A DNA stretch of 13,574 bases from Syntrophomonadaceae bacterium (lineage in GTDB: Bacteria > Bacillota > Syntrophomonadia > Syntrophomonadales > Syntrophomonadaceae). The number at the start of each line of letters is the position of its first letter. Position 1 is the stretch's first letter. Below the pieces are notes generated by a model. It did no database searches. It saw only the letters and a program-made list of their open reading frames with translations, and was not told the origin of the DNA. The position numbers and the translations under genes are program-made. Shown here piece after piece: positions 1-7,718 of this stretch. The stretch spans positions 1 through 13,574 of the forward strand of contig JAISDD010000194.1 in NCBI GenBank assembly GCA_031265005.1, given 5' to 3'.

Positions 1-342
1 GCGGCGTTAAACACTGCTTTTCCCCGCCAAAAATTTTTATTTATTTCCGCCCAGGAAGGGTATGGCTTGGAACAATTGGAAACAGCTATTGAAGCCAAAA
101 TATTGGGCGGACAAATCGAGGCGGACAGTTATGAAATAATGGTGAATATGAGGCAGCGGGAAGCTATCGTTAAAGCAATAAAGCATTTGAATGATTTTTT
201 AGAAACGTGCAGGAAGATAACTTGGGACTGTTTAAGTATTGATATCGAAATGGCAGGATACGCATTAGGAGAAATAACCGGCAAGAGTTTAAAGGAAGAA
301 GCTATTGACAGGATATTTAGTGAATTTTGCATAGGAAAATAA
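1..342 (+). CDS. mnmE: tRNA uridine-5-carboxymethylaminomethyl(34) synthesis GTPase MnmE, C-terminal end (partial)
   Basis: The reading frame is open from base 1, so the gene starts outside the window; only the last 113 codons are present. The visible part reads through an SAQEG segment near residue 17, which fits the G5 (SA-K type) motif of the MnmE GTPase domain. It then enters the C-terminal helical domain and ends in FCIGK, the diagnostic MnmE tail whose Cys is the conserved C-terminal cysteine of the family. MnmE works with MnmG in the cytoplasm to modify U34 in the wobble position of tRNAs reading two-fold degenerate codons. The neighbouring mnmG 85 bp downstream supports the call. An internal TTG at 67 could pass for a start, but the protein homology runs upstream of it, so it is not the real start. 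Confidence 0.93.
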   Translation, partial: AALNTAFPRQKFLFISAQEGYGLEQLETAIEAKILGGQIEADSYEIMVNMRQREAIVKAIKHLNDFLETCRKITWDCLSIDIEMAGYALGEITGKSLKEEAIDRIFSEFCIGK

Positions 343-427
343 GGTCATTTGCTGCATTATGTTGATTTTATAAACGCTGAAAAAACAAATGAGCTGAAAG
401 CATAAATTAAGGGATGGATTTTTTATA

Positions 428-2317
428 ATGGCGATGACATACGACGCGGGGGCTTATGACGTAATTGTAATAGGAGCAGGACATGCTGGATGCGAAGCGG
501 CCTTAGCTTCAGCCCGACTCGGTTGTCATACTTTATTAGTTACGCTTAATTTGGAGACGGTAGCCCAAATGCCGTGCAATCCCTCGATAGGAGGCCCGGC
601 TAAAGCTCAGTTGGTACGGGAAGTAGATGCTTTGGGCGGCGAAATGGGAGTAAATATAGATAAAACCAAAATTCAAATAAAAATGATTAATACCGGGAAA
701 GGCCCGGCGGTGCAAGCGCTCAGAGCTCAGGCTGATAAATGGGAATACCATAAAGAAATGCTGGTCACTCTGCAAAAACAAGAGAAGTTATCGATTTTAA
801 TGGCGGAAGTAATGGAAATTTTGACAGAAAAAGAACAGGTCAAAGGGGTAGTTACCAAAACCGGAGCGAAAATTTTTTGTTCGGCGGTAGTTGTTACTTC
901 AGGCACCTATCTGCAAAGCCGCATAATCATAGGAGACGTCGTTTTTGCCGGGGGGCCGGGTAATCAGCATATGGCTGCCGGATTATCGGATAATTTGAGA
1001 GCTTTGGGGCTGGAACTGGGGCGCTTTAAAACCGGGACCCCGCCGCGTATTGATAAAAAAACGATAGACGTGAGTAAAATGATTGAACAGCCGGGCGATG
1101 AGGAGCCTTGGAATTTTTCTTTTATAAGTCCTTGGGATACGCGGCCGCAATTATCGTGCTGGCTGGTACACAGCAATGAAAAAACGCACTCGATCGTAAG
1201 AGCTAATTTAGACCGGGCGCCCATGTTTACCGGAGTGATAAAGGGGAAAGGGCCGAGATATTGCCCTTCTTTTGAAGATAAAGTGGTGCGGTTTGCCGAT
1301 AAAAAAAACCACCAATTATTTCTTGAACCGGAAGGCCGCCATACTGACGAGATGTATCTACAGGGCATGAACACTAGTTTGCCGGAAGACGTACAGATAC
1401 AGGCGATAAGAAGTATTCCCGGATTGGAAAAAGCGCATATCATGAGAACCGGGTACGCGATAGAATACGACTATATATTACCGGCGCAGTTGCGGTTGAG
1501 TTTGGAAACGAAAGCTATTGCGGGATTGTTCAGCGCCGGACAGATAAATGGGACCTCAGGGTATGAAGAAGCGGCCGCGCAAGGGATAATAGCCGGGATC
1601 AACGCGGCGAGGAAAGTTTTAGGAAAAGAAACGTTAGTTTTAAAAAGAAATGAGGCTTTTATTGGAGTACTGATAGACGATTTGGTCAACAAAGAGCATG
1701 AAGAACCGTATCGTCTCTTGACCTCCCGCGCCGAATACCGCCTTTTGCTGCGGCAAGACAACGCTGATTTCAGGCTTACGCCGATAGGCCGCGAGGTGGG
1801 CTTGGTAAATGATGATCGCTGGAAAATATTTAGTGATAAACGGGATCAATTCGGCGCTATAAAGGAAAAAATGCGCCAAATGACCGTCACGCCCGCCGAG
1901 CTGGTGGTGGAAGAGATGCTGAAACGGAAAGGCAGCGCGCCGCTGAAGGACCGTATATCATATTGGGAGCTTTTAAAAAGACCGGAAATTAAAATCAGCG
2001 ATTTAAGTAAGTTCGATATTTGGGATACCGGCGACAAAGCCGTGCTTGAGCAAATAGAAATACAATCCAAATACGAAGGATATTTAAATAAACAGCAAGA
2101 ACAAGTTAAAAGAAACGCTAAATTAGAAAATAAGACCATACCGCAGGACCTGGATTACCAGGAAGTCTATGGATTATCCAATGAAGCCCGCCAAAGCCTG
2201 AGCAAAGTCAGGCCGCAATCCATCGGGCAAGCGGCGCGTATTTCAGGCGTGAGCCCGGCTGATATAAATATATTGTTGATTACTTTGGAAAAAATGCGAA
2301 GGAATAAAAATGGATAA
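428..2317 (+). CDS. mnmG: tRNA uridine-5-carboxymethylaminomethyl(34) synthesis enzyme MnmG (GidA)
   Basis: A 629-residue protein, the normal length for MnmG. It is the FAD-dependent partner of MnmE in cytoplasmic tRNA U34 modification. An N-terminal Rossmann FAD-binding motif (GAGHAGCEAA, about residues 17-26) is followed by the family block CNPSIGGPAK (about 50-59) and by GRFKTGTPPRID (about 199-210). The C-terminal helical domain ends with RPQSIGQAARISGVSP, typical for MnmE and tRNA contact. The start ATG at 428 follows a weak purine-rich stretch (AAGGGATGG); a second ATG two codons later (434) is possible. The gene lies 85 bp after mnmE and overlaps rsmG by 8 bp, so translation of the two is probably coupled. 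No missing catalytic residues were noticed. Confidence 0.97.
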   Translation: MAMTYDAGAYDVIVIGAGHAGCEAALASARLGCHTLLVTLNLETVAQMPCNPSIGGPAKAQLVREVDALGGEMGVNIDKTKIQIKMINTGKGPAVQALRAQADKWEYHKEMLVTLQKQEKLSILMAEVMEILTEKEQVKGVVTKTGAKIFCSAVVVTSGTYLQSRIIIGDVVFAGGPGNQHMAAGLSDNLRALGLELGRFKTGTPPRIDKKTIDVSKMIEQPGDEEPWNFSFISPWDTRPQLSCWLVHSNEKTHSIVRANLDRAPMFTGVIKGKGPRYCPSFEDKVVRFADKKNHQLFLEPEGRHTDEMYLQGMNTSLPEDVQIQAIRSIPGLEKAHIMRTGYAIEYDYILPAQLRLSLETKAIAGLFSAGQINGTSGYEEAAAQGIIAGINAARKVLGKETLVLKRNEAFIGVLIDDLVNKEHEEPYRLLTSRAEYRLLLRQDNADFRLTPIGREVGLVNDDRWKIFSDKRDQFGAIKEKMRQMTVTPAELVVEEMLKRKGSAPLKDRISYWELLKRPEIKISDLSKFDIWDTGDKAVLEQIEIQSKYEGYLNKQQEQVKRNAKLENKTIPQDLDYQEVYGLSNEARQSLSKVRPQSIGQAARISGVSPADINILLITLEKMRRNKNG

Positions 2318-2951
2318 TAAAATCGCCGTTTTTAAAGAATTGCTGCTTAGAGAAAACCAGAAGCATAATTTAGTTAGCCGGGCTACGATCGCAACTGATT
2401 TGGATGAACACATTGAGGATAGCAAAAAGCTATTGACCGTAATAGAATTAAAAGGCAAAAAAGTGGTGGATATTGGCAGCGGAGCCGGATTTCCGGGGTT
2501 AATTTTAGCTATTTGCGTACCTGAGGCTGAATTTACTTTGCTGGAATCTGATCAGAAAAAGAGCGGCTTTTTGGCCGAAGCCGCGGAAACTTTGCAGCTT
2601 GAAAATACCTCGGTAAATAATGAACGGGCGGAAACAGCAGGGCGCCGCCAGCGCGCTCGGTTTGACGTCGGGGTCGCCAGAGCGGTGGCGAAAGCGCAAG
2701 TTTTACTGGAATATGGACTGCCTTTAATAAAAAACCGAGGCCGTCTGATTCTTTGGAAAGGGGTCAATTATCAGGAAGAGTTATGGCAGGCCCAAAAGGC
2801 GCTGACTATTTTAGGGGGGCGATTAAGCGCCGAGCATAAATATTTTACAACGGGCAAAAAAGAAAGAGTATTGCTGGAATTCGAAAAAATCGCCCAAACT
2901 CCGGATAATTATCCCCGCCGCGTAGGTATTCCCGCGAAAAGGCCGCTGTGA
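2310..2951 (+). CDS. rsmG: 16S rRNA (guanine(527)-N7)-methyltransferase RsmG (GidB)
   Basis: A 213-residue SAM-dependent methyltransferase that adds a methyl group to N7 of G527 of 16S rRNA (E. coli numbering). The SAM-binding glycine-rich loop DIGSGAGFPG lies at residues 54-63, after a short N-terminal helix with the family pattern N-x-x-x-N-L-V (QKHNLVSR). The later segment VGVARAVAKAQVLLEYGLPLIKNRGRLILWKG (exact residues about 119-150) also fits the family. The ATG lies inside the end of mnmG (8-bp overlap), the classic gidA-gidB arrangement. The N-terminus is somewhat shorter than in Bacillus homologs and closer to the E. coli length. No terminator was recognised after it; an AT-rich gap of 155 bp separates it from parA. 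Confidence 0.94.
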   Translation: MDNKIAVFKELLLRENQKHNLVSRATIATDLDEHIEDSKKLLTVIELKGKKVVDIGSGAGFPGLILAICVPEAEFTLLESDQKKSGFLAEAAETLQLENTSVNNERAETAGRRQRARFDVGVARAVAKAQVLLEYGLPLIKNRGRLILWKGVNYQEELWQAQKALTILGGRLSAEHKYFTTGKKERVLLEFEKIAQTPDNYPRRVGIPAKRPL

Positions 2952-2976
2952 AAAAGTATTTTCCGGCTTAGTTAAA

Positions 2977-3040
2977 TATAATGAGCTATAATAAAAGGGA
3001 TTTTAAAAAATAAACCTAATAAATACTGTAAGTTTATAAT
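2977..3040 (+). promoter_or_regulatory. possible parA-parB promoter region
   Basis: The 155-bp AT-rich gap between rsmG and parA contains three exact TATAAT hexamers on the plus strand, at 2977-2982, 2987-2992 and 3035-3040. None has a convincing -35 hexamer at 16-18 bp. In such AT-rich DNA the matches may be chance, so this is only a candidate for separate expression of the partition genes. Confidence 0.3.
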
Positions 3041-3106
3041 TTAATAAAATTATGCGGCGAACTAATGATGTCAGCGCGGGGATTGTTAATGAAAAGAGGG
3101 TCTTGA

Positions 3107-3871
3107 GTGGGGAAAGTAATTGCTATAACTAATCAAAAAGGCGGAGTGGGCAAAACCACAACGGCGATAAATTTATCCGCGGCGTTGGCTATGAAGGGCG
3201 AAAAAGTGCTGTTGGTCGATACCGACCCGCAAGGCAATGCCAGCAGCGGAGTAGGCTTCAACCGCAAAAAAAGCAAAAAAACGCTGTACCATTTATTGAT
3301 TATGGGAGACGACCCTCAGGAAATAATTTGGAGGACGGGGATTGATAACCTGGAACTGCTTCCTTCCAATATCGATTTGGCCGGCGCCGAAATAGAATTA
3401 TCTTCGATGCCGATGCGGGAAAATATCCTGCATACTGCTTTAGCGCCTATAGTTGATAAATATGATTTTATATTTATTGACTGCCCCCCCTCGCTGGGAC
3501 TGCTTACATTGAACGCGCTGACGGCGGCCCGGTCGGTTATTATCCCGCTCCAATGCGAGTATTACGCTTTGGAAGGGCTGAGTTTATTAATAGATACCAT
3601 AAAAATTGTCAAGCAAAGATTTAATAAAGAGCTGAAAATAGAAGGAATAGTGCTGACTATGTTTGACGGCAGGACCAATTTGGCTATTCAAGTAGTCGAT
3701 GAAGTGAAACGGTATTTTTACCGAGAGGTTTACCGGACGATCATTCCCAGAAGCGTAAGATTAAGCGAAGCTCCCAGCCATGGAAAGCCCATAAGCGTTT
3801 ATGACCCGCGCTCGCGGGGAGCGATAGTTTATCAGGACTTAGCGTCGGAGGTGTTAGAACGTGTTCAATAA
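3107..3871 (+). CDS. parA: ParA-family chromosome partitioning ATPase (Soj)
   Basis: A 254-residue MinD/ParA-type ATPase. The deviant Walker A motif KGGVGKTT is at residues 11-18 with the signature Lys of the family. The DTDPQGN (Walker A') motif is at 38-44 and FIFIDCPPSLG (Walker B) begins near 121. ParA dimerises on ATP binding, coats the nucleoid and responds to ParB to segregate origins; in Bacillus the homolog Soj also acts on DnaA. The length matches chromosomal Soj rather than the longer plasmid ParA proteins with an extra DNA-binding domain. Translation starts at GTG 3107, seven bases after an AGAGGG ribosome-binding sequence. The gene overlaps parB by 11 bp, so the two form one transcription unit. 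Confidence 0.96.
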   Translation: MGKVIAITNQKGGVGKTTTAINLSAALAMKGEKVLLVDTDPQGNASSGVGFNRKKSKKTLYHLLIMGDDPQEIIWRTGIDNLELLPSNIDLAGAEIELSSMPMRENILHTALAPIVDKYDFIFIDCPPSLGLLTLNALTAARSVIIPLQCEYYALEGLSLLIDTIKIVKQRFNKELKIEGIVLTMFDGRTNLAIQVVDEVKRYFYREVYRTIIPRSVRLSEAPSHGKPISVYDPRSRGAIVYQDLASEVLERVQ

Positions 3872-4703
3872 TATGAGAGGGTTAGGCCGGGGTTTAGAAG
3901 CGCTGTTATCGTCAGAGAATAGTTATGAACGGCAAATTACGGTGGTGAGCGTCGATGAAATCGTTCCCCGCGCGGATCAGCCGCGCACGTCTTTTGAACC
4001 AGAGCCGTTAGAGGAATTAGCGGCTTCTATAAAAGAACATGGCCTGATTCAGCCGATATTGGTACGGCCTAAGGGCGACCGTTACGAAATAATCGCCGGA
4101 GAACGAAGATGGCGGGCGGCTAAATTAGCCGGGGTAAACGAGCTCCCGGCAGTAGTATTGGCCATGGACGACACCAAAGCAGCGGAAGTATCTTTGATCG
4201 AAAATTTACAGAGAGAAGACCTCAACGTGCTGGAAGAAGCCAGGGCCTATAAACAAGTTATGGAAAAATTCCATTACACGCAGGAACTTTTGGCGGAGCG
4301 CGTCGGCAAAAGCCGCAGCTATGTGGCCAACATCCTGAGGATTTTGACTTTGCCGGAAGAAATTCAAAAATTGGTGGAGGCGAAACAGATAAGCGCCGGA
4401 CATGCCAGGACGCTATTAGCTTTACCGCGAGCGGAACAGCTCAAAGCCGCGGAACGGATCACTAAAAACAAGCTATCGGTCCGTGATTTGGAGAATTTAG
4501 TCAAAAAGAGCAAAGAAAGAAAAAGCCGTACGCCAAAAAAACCGGTGGATGAATACATAAATTTACAAGAAAGCATGGAAAATTATTTTTCCGCTAAAGT
4601 AAGGATTATGCCCGGCAAAACCGGCGGCAAAGTGGAAATAAGTTATTATAATGACGAAGATTTAGAAAGGATTGCGGAAATTTTAGGGATCGATATGGAG
4701 TAA
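3861..4703 (+). CDS. parB: ParB-family chromosome partitioning protein (Spo0J), CTPase/DNA clamp
   Basis: A 280-residue ParB. The N-terminal GLGRGLEALL segment (residues 7-16) is the ParA-activating peptide type. The nuclease-like/CTP-binding domain carries GERRWRA at 80-86, the arginine-rich CTP motif. A helix-turn-helix follows (about 130-155, including LLAERVGKSRSYVAN) for parS binding, and a C-terminal dimerisation domain ends near 280. The GTG start at 3861 is favoured because GGAGGTG at 3847-3853 sits 7 bases before it; ATG 3873 would be 19 bases away. The start lies within parA, giving an 11-bp overlap. No parS-like 16-bp palindrome was seen in the window, which does not matter because parS sites are dispersed around origins. 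Confidence 0.96.
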   Translation: MFNNMRGLGRGLEALLSSENSYERQITVVSVDEIVPRADQPRTSFEPEPLEELAASIKEHGLIQPILVRPKGDRYEIIAGERRWRAAKLAGVNELPAVVLAMDDTKAAEVSLIENLQREDLNVLEEARAYKQVMEKFHYTQELLAERVGKSRSYVANILRILTLPEEIQKLVEAKQISAGHARTLLALPRAEQLKAAERITKNKLSVRDLENLVKKSKERKSRTPKKPVDEYINLQESMENYFSAKVRIMPGKTGGKVEISYYNDEDLERIAEILGIDME

Positions 4704-4751
4704 CTCCTTCCAACAGAGTAAAAAATATTCGCCGCGGCTTCTGGAATATCC

Positions 4752-4781
4752 GGCGGGCGCAGCGCCCGTCACGCTGTTTTT
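4752..4781 (+). terminator. possible terminator after parB
   Basis: Arms CGGGCGC (4754-4760) and GCGCCCG (4762-4768) form a perfect GC-rich palindrome around one A, with a flanking G-T wobble and a G-C pair. TTTTT starts at 4777, several bases after the stem, so it is a poor match to a textbook intrinsic terminator. It also marks the left edge of the compositionally distinct region. Confidence 0.35.
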
Positions 4782-4928
4782 CCCCGCGCCCTAAACCATC
4801 CGCGCCTGACTTCATTACCCCAATAAATGGACCATAACATCCCCATCAAAGACCTTCCTGCCGGAAATTCGCTTTTATACTATTCTCTATGTCCAGTAGC
4901 GGGAAAAAAAGACCTGAATAGACATGTC

Positions 4929-4967
4929 TTTACAAATTAGCCCATATTTTATTATAATTGCTATAAT
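4929..4967 (+). promoter_or_regulatory. promoter of the adhesin-sortase cassette
   Basis: TTTACA (4929-4934) lies 18 bp before TATAAT (4953-4958), a good sigma-A type pair. A second TATAAT at 4962-4967 is preceded by TGC, giving an extended -10. Either would place a transcription start about 40-50 bases before the adhesin start. The rest of the 318-bp gap after parB (4704-5021) shows only the palindrome at 4754-4768 and no gene. Confidence 0.6.
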
Positions 4968-5021
4968 GCTAGGAACGGAGTGATAAGATAAGATTGGTAT
5001 TTTAAGGAGGACGAATTGTTT

Positions 5022-7718
5022 ATGAAGAAAGTAAAGAAAATAGGGACCCTGCTGCTCGCGGCCGTTTGGCTGCTGATACTGTTGTCTCCCGCGGCGCTGG
5101 CGGACGCCGATACGAATACTTATACCGTCGTACTGCAATATAACGACAATGTGCAATTGCGCTATCTGCACAGTGAAGGTATTGACGAATGGTGGACGAC
5201 CACCGGCGACGTCCCGCTGGGCGGAGCGAGGCTGAACGGAGACCTTGTCATCCCGCAGCTTTACTGCGTGGACGCGCAGGTACCGTTCCACTCTTATGTA
5301 GACGATATGGGCGGTTCCACCACTTATCCGGGCGGGCGGACTACGGATACGGTTCCCGATTATGTGGCGGTCTCTCCGAATGAAATGCCCCTCGTCCTGC
5401 ACGGACACTGGAACGAATTATCATGGCTGGTAATGAACGGCTATTCTGATGATTATAATGACAATTCCGATAACGACAGCCTCGCTGATCTGAATACGAG
5501 CTATCCAACCCTGAGCGATACTATCGGCTCTTTGACGCCTATCACAAAAGACGTGGCCGTCATGGCGACGAAAGCCGCCGTCTGGCATTATACCAACCCG
5601 GACGTGGCTTTTGTCAGCACCAATTTTCTGGACAGAAGCAACGGCAACCCCAACAGTGCCAATGGGATCAAGCACCGTCAGTTTGTCGCGCTGATGAAGG
5701 CGCTGGTCGCGGATGCGGATGCGTATGCCGCGAATCCCAATATTCCTTTGTACGGACCGTCGCTGGAAATCAATATAGATAACTCCGTGGCTACCACTGA
5801 TATTATGACGGACCCAGGATTTACTTTCTACGGCCCTTATTCTATCACCAGCAACGTGCCCGGCACAGAAAAAGCCTTTTTGGAAACAACTGCTCCGGGC
5901 AGCAGCGGTATTGGCTTTTATTCGGCTCCCGGAACTGGAATTACCAACATTATCTCCGGAGACTTGCAGAGATATGGCGAAGAAAGTAGTGATAGAGGAC
6001 CTGGCGTTGACATAGGCGAGGACTTTTATATTAAGGCGCCAAACTCTGTTTCCCTTGATAATGTAAATATCACAGCCTTCACGCGCGCGACGGTGAGCGG
6101 CGTTCCCATGCCCATCGTACTCGTGCATCAGGAAGCTGACGGTGAGCAGGACTGGGAGGCCATACAAGCCTTCATCGGCTTGACGACGAACGGAAACGCC
6201 ACGGCTTACGCTTCCGCCGTTCTGCCGATCGACAGCGGGTCAAGCGTCAGCGGAACTATTACCGTCAGAAAAACTCCCGGCGCTGGACCGGGGCCGTTTT
6301 ATTTTCGCCTGACGGACAGCCACGGAAAACCGGTTGATTTGGGCGGGACGAATATTAATCCCTTACAGATGCCGAATGGATCGGGAGAAGATGGGATTTT
6401 TGTGCTGAGTGACGTAGACAACAGCGCCGCCATCGGGTTGCTCCCCGTTGGAGATTACGTAGTCACGGAGCTGCGAAACGGCGACACTTCCACCGCATCG
6501 TACAATATCAATGGTGGGCCGGAGATTAACAGCCGCGTCATGCAGGACCCAATACAGGTTAATGATATTAATGGAGTGATATTGCCAATAACGATCGCTT
6601 ATACGAACCACGCCCCCGCGCCCTCTATCACCCTCCAAAAGCAAGGCGGAGCGAGCGGAACTCAAAACCTGGCGAACGCTGTGTTCCGCCTGACTAAAGA
6701 CGGCGGCAGCGGCTATGATTATGATTCTGGAAATATCAATACCAATATAAACGGAGAGATCGCGTTCCCCGCGCTGCCGGCTTATCCGAAAACGGAGGGA
6801 ATTTATACGCTGACGGAGGTTACCGCTCCCACGAACCACAACGCGCTTTCCGGGCCGGTCGCCATCGACGTCGCTGACAACGGAACGGTTATCGAGCTTA
6901 CGCCGGTTGCGGGCGTCACCGCAATAGGAGCAGGGACGGCTTCTTTGGCGATTACAGTCGTCGACGTCTATAATCCTCCCAGTCCGGGTCCGGATAGTCC
7001 GGGCGGAGAGGAGCCGAATATACCTAAGACGCCGGATACCCCCTCTATCACCCTCCAAAAGCAAGGCGGAGCGAGCGGAACTCAAAACCTGGCGAACGCC
7101 GTGTTCCGCCTGACTAAAAACGGCGGCGGCTATGATTCCGGAGAGATCAGTACCAATGTAAACGGGAAAATCGCGTTTCCCGCGCTGCCAGCTTATCCGA
7201 ATACTGAGGGAATTTATACGCTGACGGAAGTTTCCGCCCCCGCGAACCACAACAAGCTTTCCGGGCCGGTCGCCATCGAGGTCGCTGGCGACGGGACGGT
7301 CAGCGGTTATACGCCGAGTGCGGGCGATGCAGGGCGCGTTGACGAGACAGGAACAGAGACGGCTTTTGTGATTAGAATCGTCGACGTCTACAATCCTCCC
7401 AGTCCGGATACCCCGGTAATACCCGATACGCCAACGGATACTCCGAATATACCTGATACTCCGAGTACACCAGATACTCCGAATACGCCGGACGGAAACA
7501 CTCCAGATACGCCGGGGGGGGGTATCCCGGACGAGAACACCCTGGGAACGCTGGATATATCCCGGGACGGGCAGCAGGGAGCAACTAACCGCGATATGCC
7601 GCAGACAGGCGGCGGCGCTGACTTGACGCTGTGGATAGCGCTTTTGGGCCTGGCTGTAAGCTGCGCCGCGGGAGCTTTTTTCTGGCGCGCGAAATGGCGG
7701 CGCGCGGGGAAATGGTAA
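5022..7718 (+). CDS. LPXTG-type wall-anchored surface adhesin with thioester-like head and SpaA/Cna-B isopeptide domains
   Basis: An 898-residue exported protein. A lysine-rich signal peptide (cleavage probably after ALA, residue 27) is followed by a head domain like the thioester (TQXA) domains of Gram-positive adhesins: YC at 81-82 and TKAAVWHYT at 183-191. The family normally has Gln where Lys184 stands. Three SpaA/Cna-B-like domains follow, with candidate isopeptide triads K417/E483/N529, K540/E599/N651 and K680/E739/N791. A Pro-Asp-Thr stalk (795-831), the sorting motif MPQTG (859-863), a membrane segment (868-888) and an Arg/Lys-rich tail complete it. ATG 5022 is preferred over TTG 5016: AAGGAGG at 5004-5010 is 11 bases before the ATG but only 5 before the TTG. 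The downstream sortase overlaps its stop and is the likely anchoring enzyme. The host ligand is unknown. G+C-richer codon use than the flanking genes suggests acquisition. Confidence 0.9.
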   Translation: MKKVKKIGTLLLAAVWLLILLSPAALADADTNTYTVVLQYNDNVQLRYLHSEGIDEWWTTTGDVPLGGARLNGDLVIPQLYCVDAQVPFHSYVDDMGGSTTYPGGRTTDTVPDYVAVSPNEMPLVLHGHWNELSWLVMNGYSDDYNDNSDNDSLADLNTSYPTLSDTIGSLTPITKDVAVMATKAAVWHYTNPDVAFVSTNFLDRSNGNPNSANGIKHRQFVALMKALVADADAYAANPNIPLYGPSLEINIDNSVATTDIMTDPGFTFYGPYSITSNVPGTEKAFLETTAPGSSGIGFYSAPGTGITNIISGDLQRYGEESSDRGPGVDIGEDFYIKAPNSVSLDNVNITAFTRATVSGVPMPIVLVHQEADGEQDWEAIQAFIGLTTNGNATAYASAVLPIDSGSSVSGTITVRKTPGAGPGPFYFRLTDSHGKPVDLGGTNINPLQMPNGSGEDGIFVLSDVDNSAAIGLLPVGDYVVTELRNGDTSTASYNINGGPEINSRVMQDPIQVNDINGVILPITIAYTNHAPAPSITLQKQGGASGTQNLANAVFRLTKDGGSGYDYDSGNINTNINGEIAFPALPAYPKTEGIYTLTEVTAPTNHNALSGPVAIDVADNGTVIELTPVAGVTAIGAGTASLAITVVDVYNPPSPGPDSPGGEEPNIPKTPDTPSITLQKQGGASGTQNLANAVFRLTKNGGGYDSGEISTNVNGKIAFPALPAYPNTEGIYTLTEVSAPANHNKLSGPVAIEVAGDGTVSGYTPSAGDAGRVDETGTETAFVIRIVDVYNPPSPDTPVIPDTPTDTPNIPDTPSTPDTPNTPDGNTPDTPGGGIPDENTLGTLDISRDGQQGATNRDMPQTGGGADLTLWIALLGLAVSCAAGAFFWRAKWRRAGKW
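6621..7407 (+). repeat. 420-bp internal direct repeat encoding two SpaA-like domains
   Basis: Bases 6621-6987 and 7041-7407 are near-identical copies at an offset of exactly 420 bp (140 codons). The first 59 bases of each copy (6621-6679 and 7041-7099) are identical, and both copies end with the same GTCGACGTCTAyAATCCTCCC segment. A 9-bp deletion in the second copy near 7130 is compensated by extra bases later. The DNA-level identity points to a recent duplication or gene conversion. Confidence 0.9.
7404..7514 (+). repeat. Pro-Asp-Thr stalk repeats
   Basis: Short degenerate repeats encode PDTP, IPDTP and TPDTPN units (adhesin residues 795-831), just ahead of the sorting signal. Such stretches typically span the peptidoglycan in anchored proteins. 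The repeat is prone to length change by slippage. Confidence 0.8.

Noticed and set aside
5016..5021. TTG start for the adhesin
   Set aside because: ATG 5022 starts a normal MKKVKK signal peptide at an acceptable distance from AAGGAGG.
2952..5021. parS site near parA-parB
   Set aside because: No sequence resembling TGTTTCACGTGAAACA was found in the gaps around these genes.
5421..6167. 248-residue minus-strand open frame
   Set aside because: Antisense to the adhesin head, no recognisable domain; the plus-strand protein has clear signal, domains and anchor.
6363..7250. 295-residue open frame on the minus strand inside the adhesin gene
   Set aside because: It is a shadow of the repeated, G+C-richer adhesin sequence; Arg/Ser-rich, low-complexity, no known domain and no ribosome-binding site.
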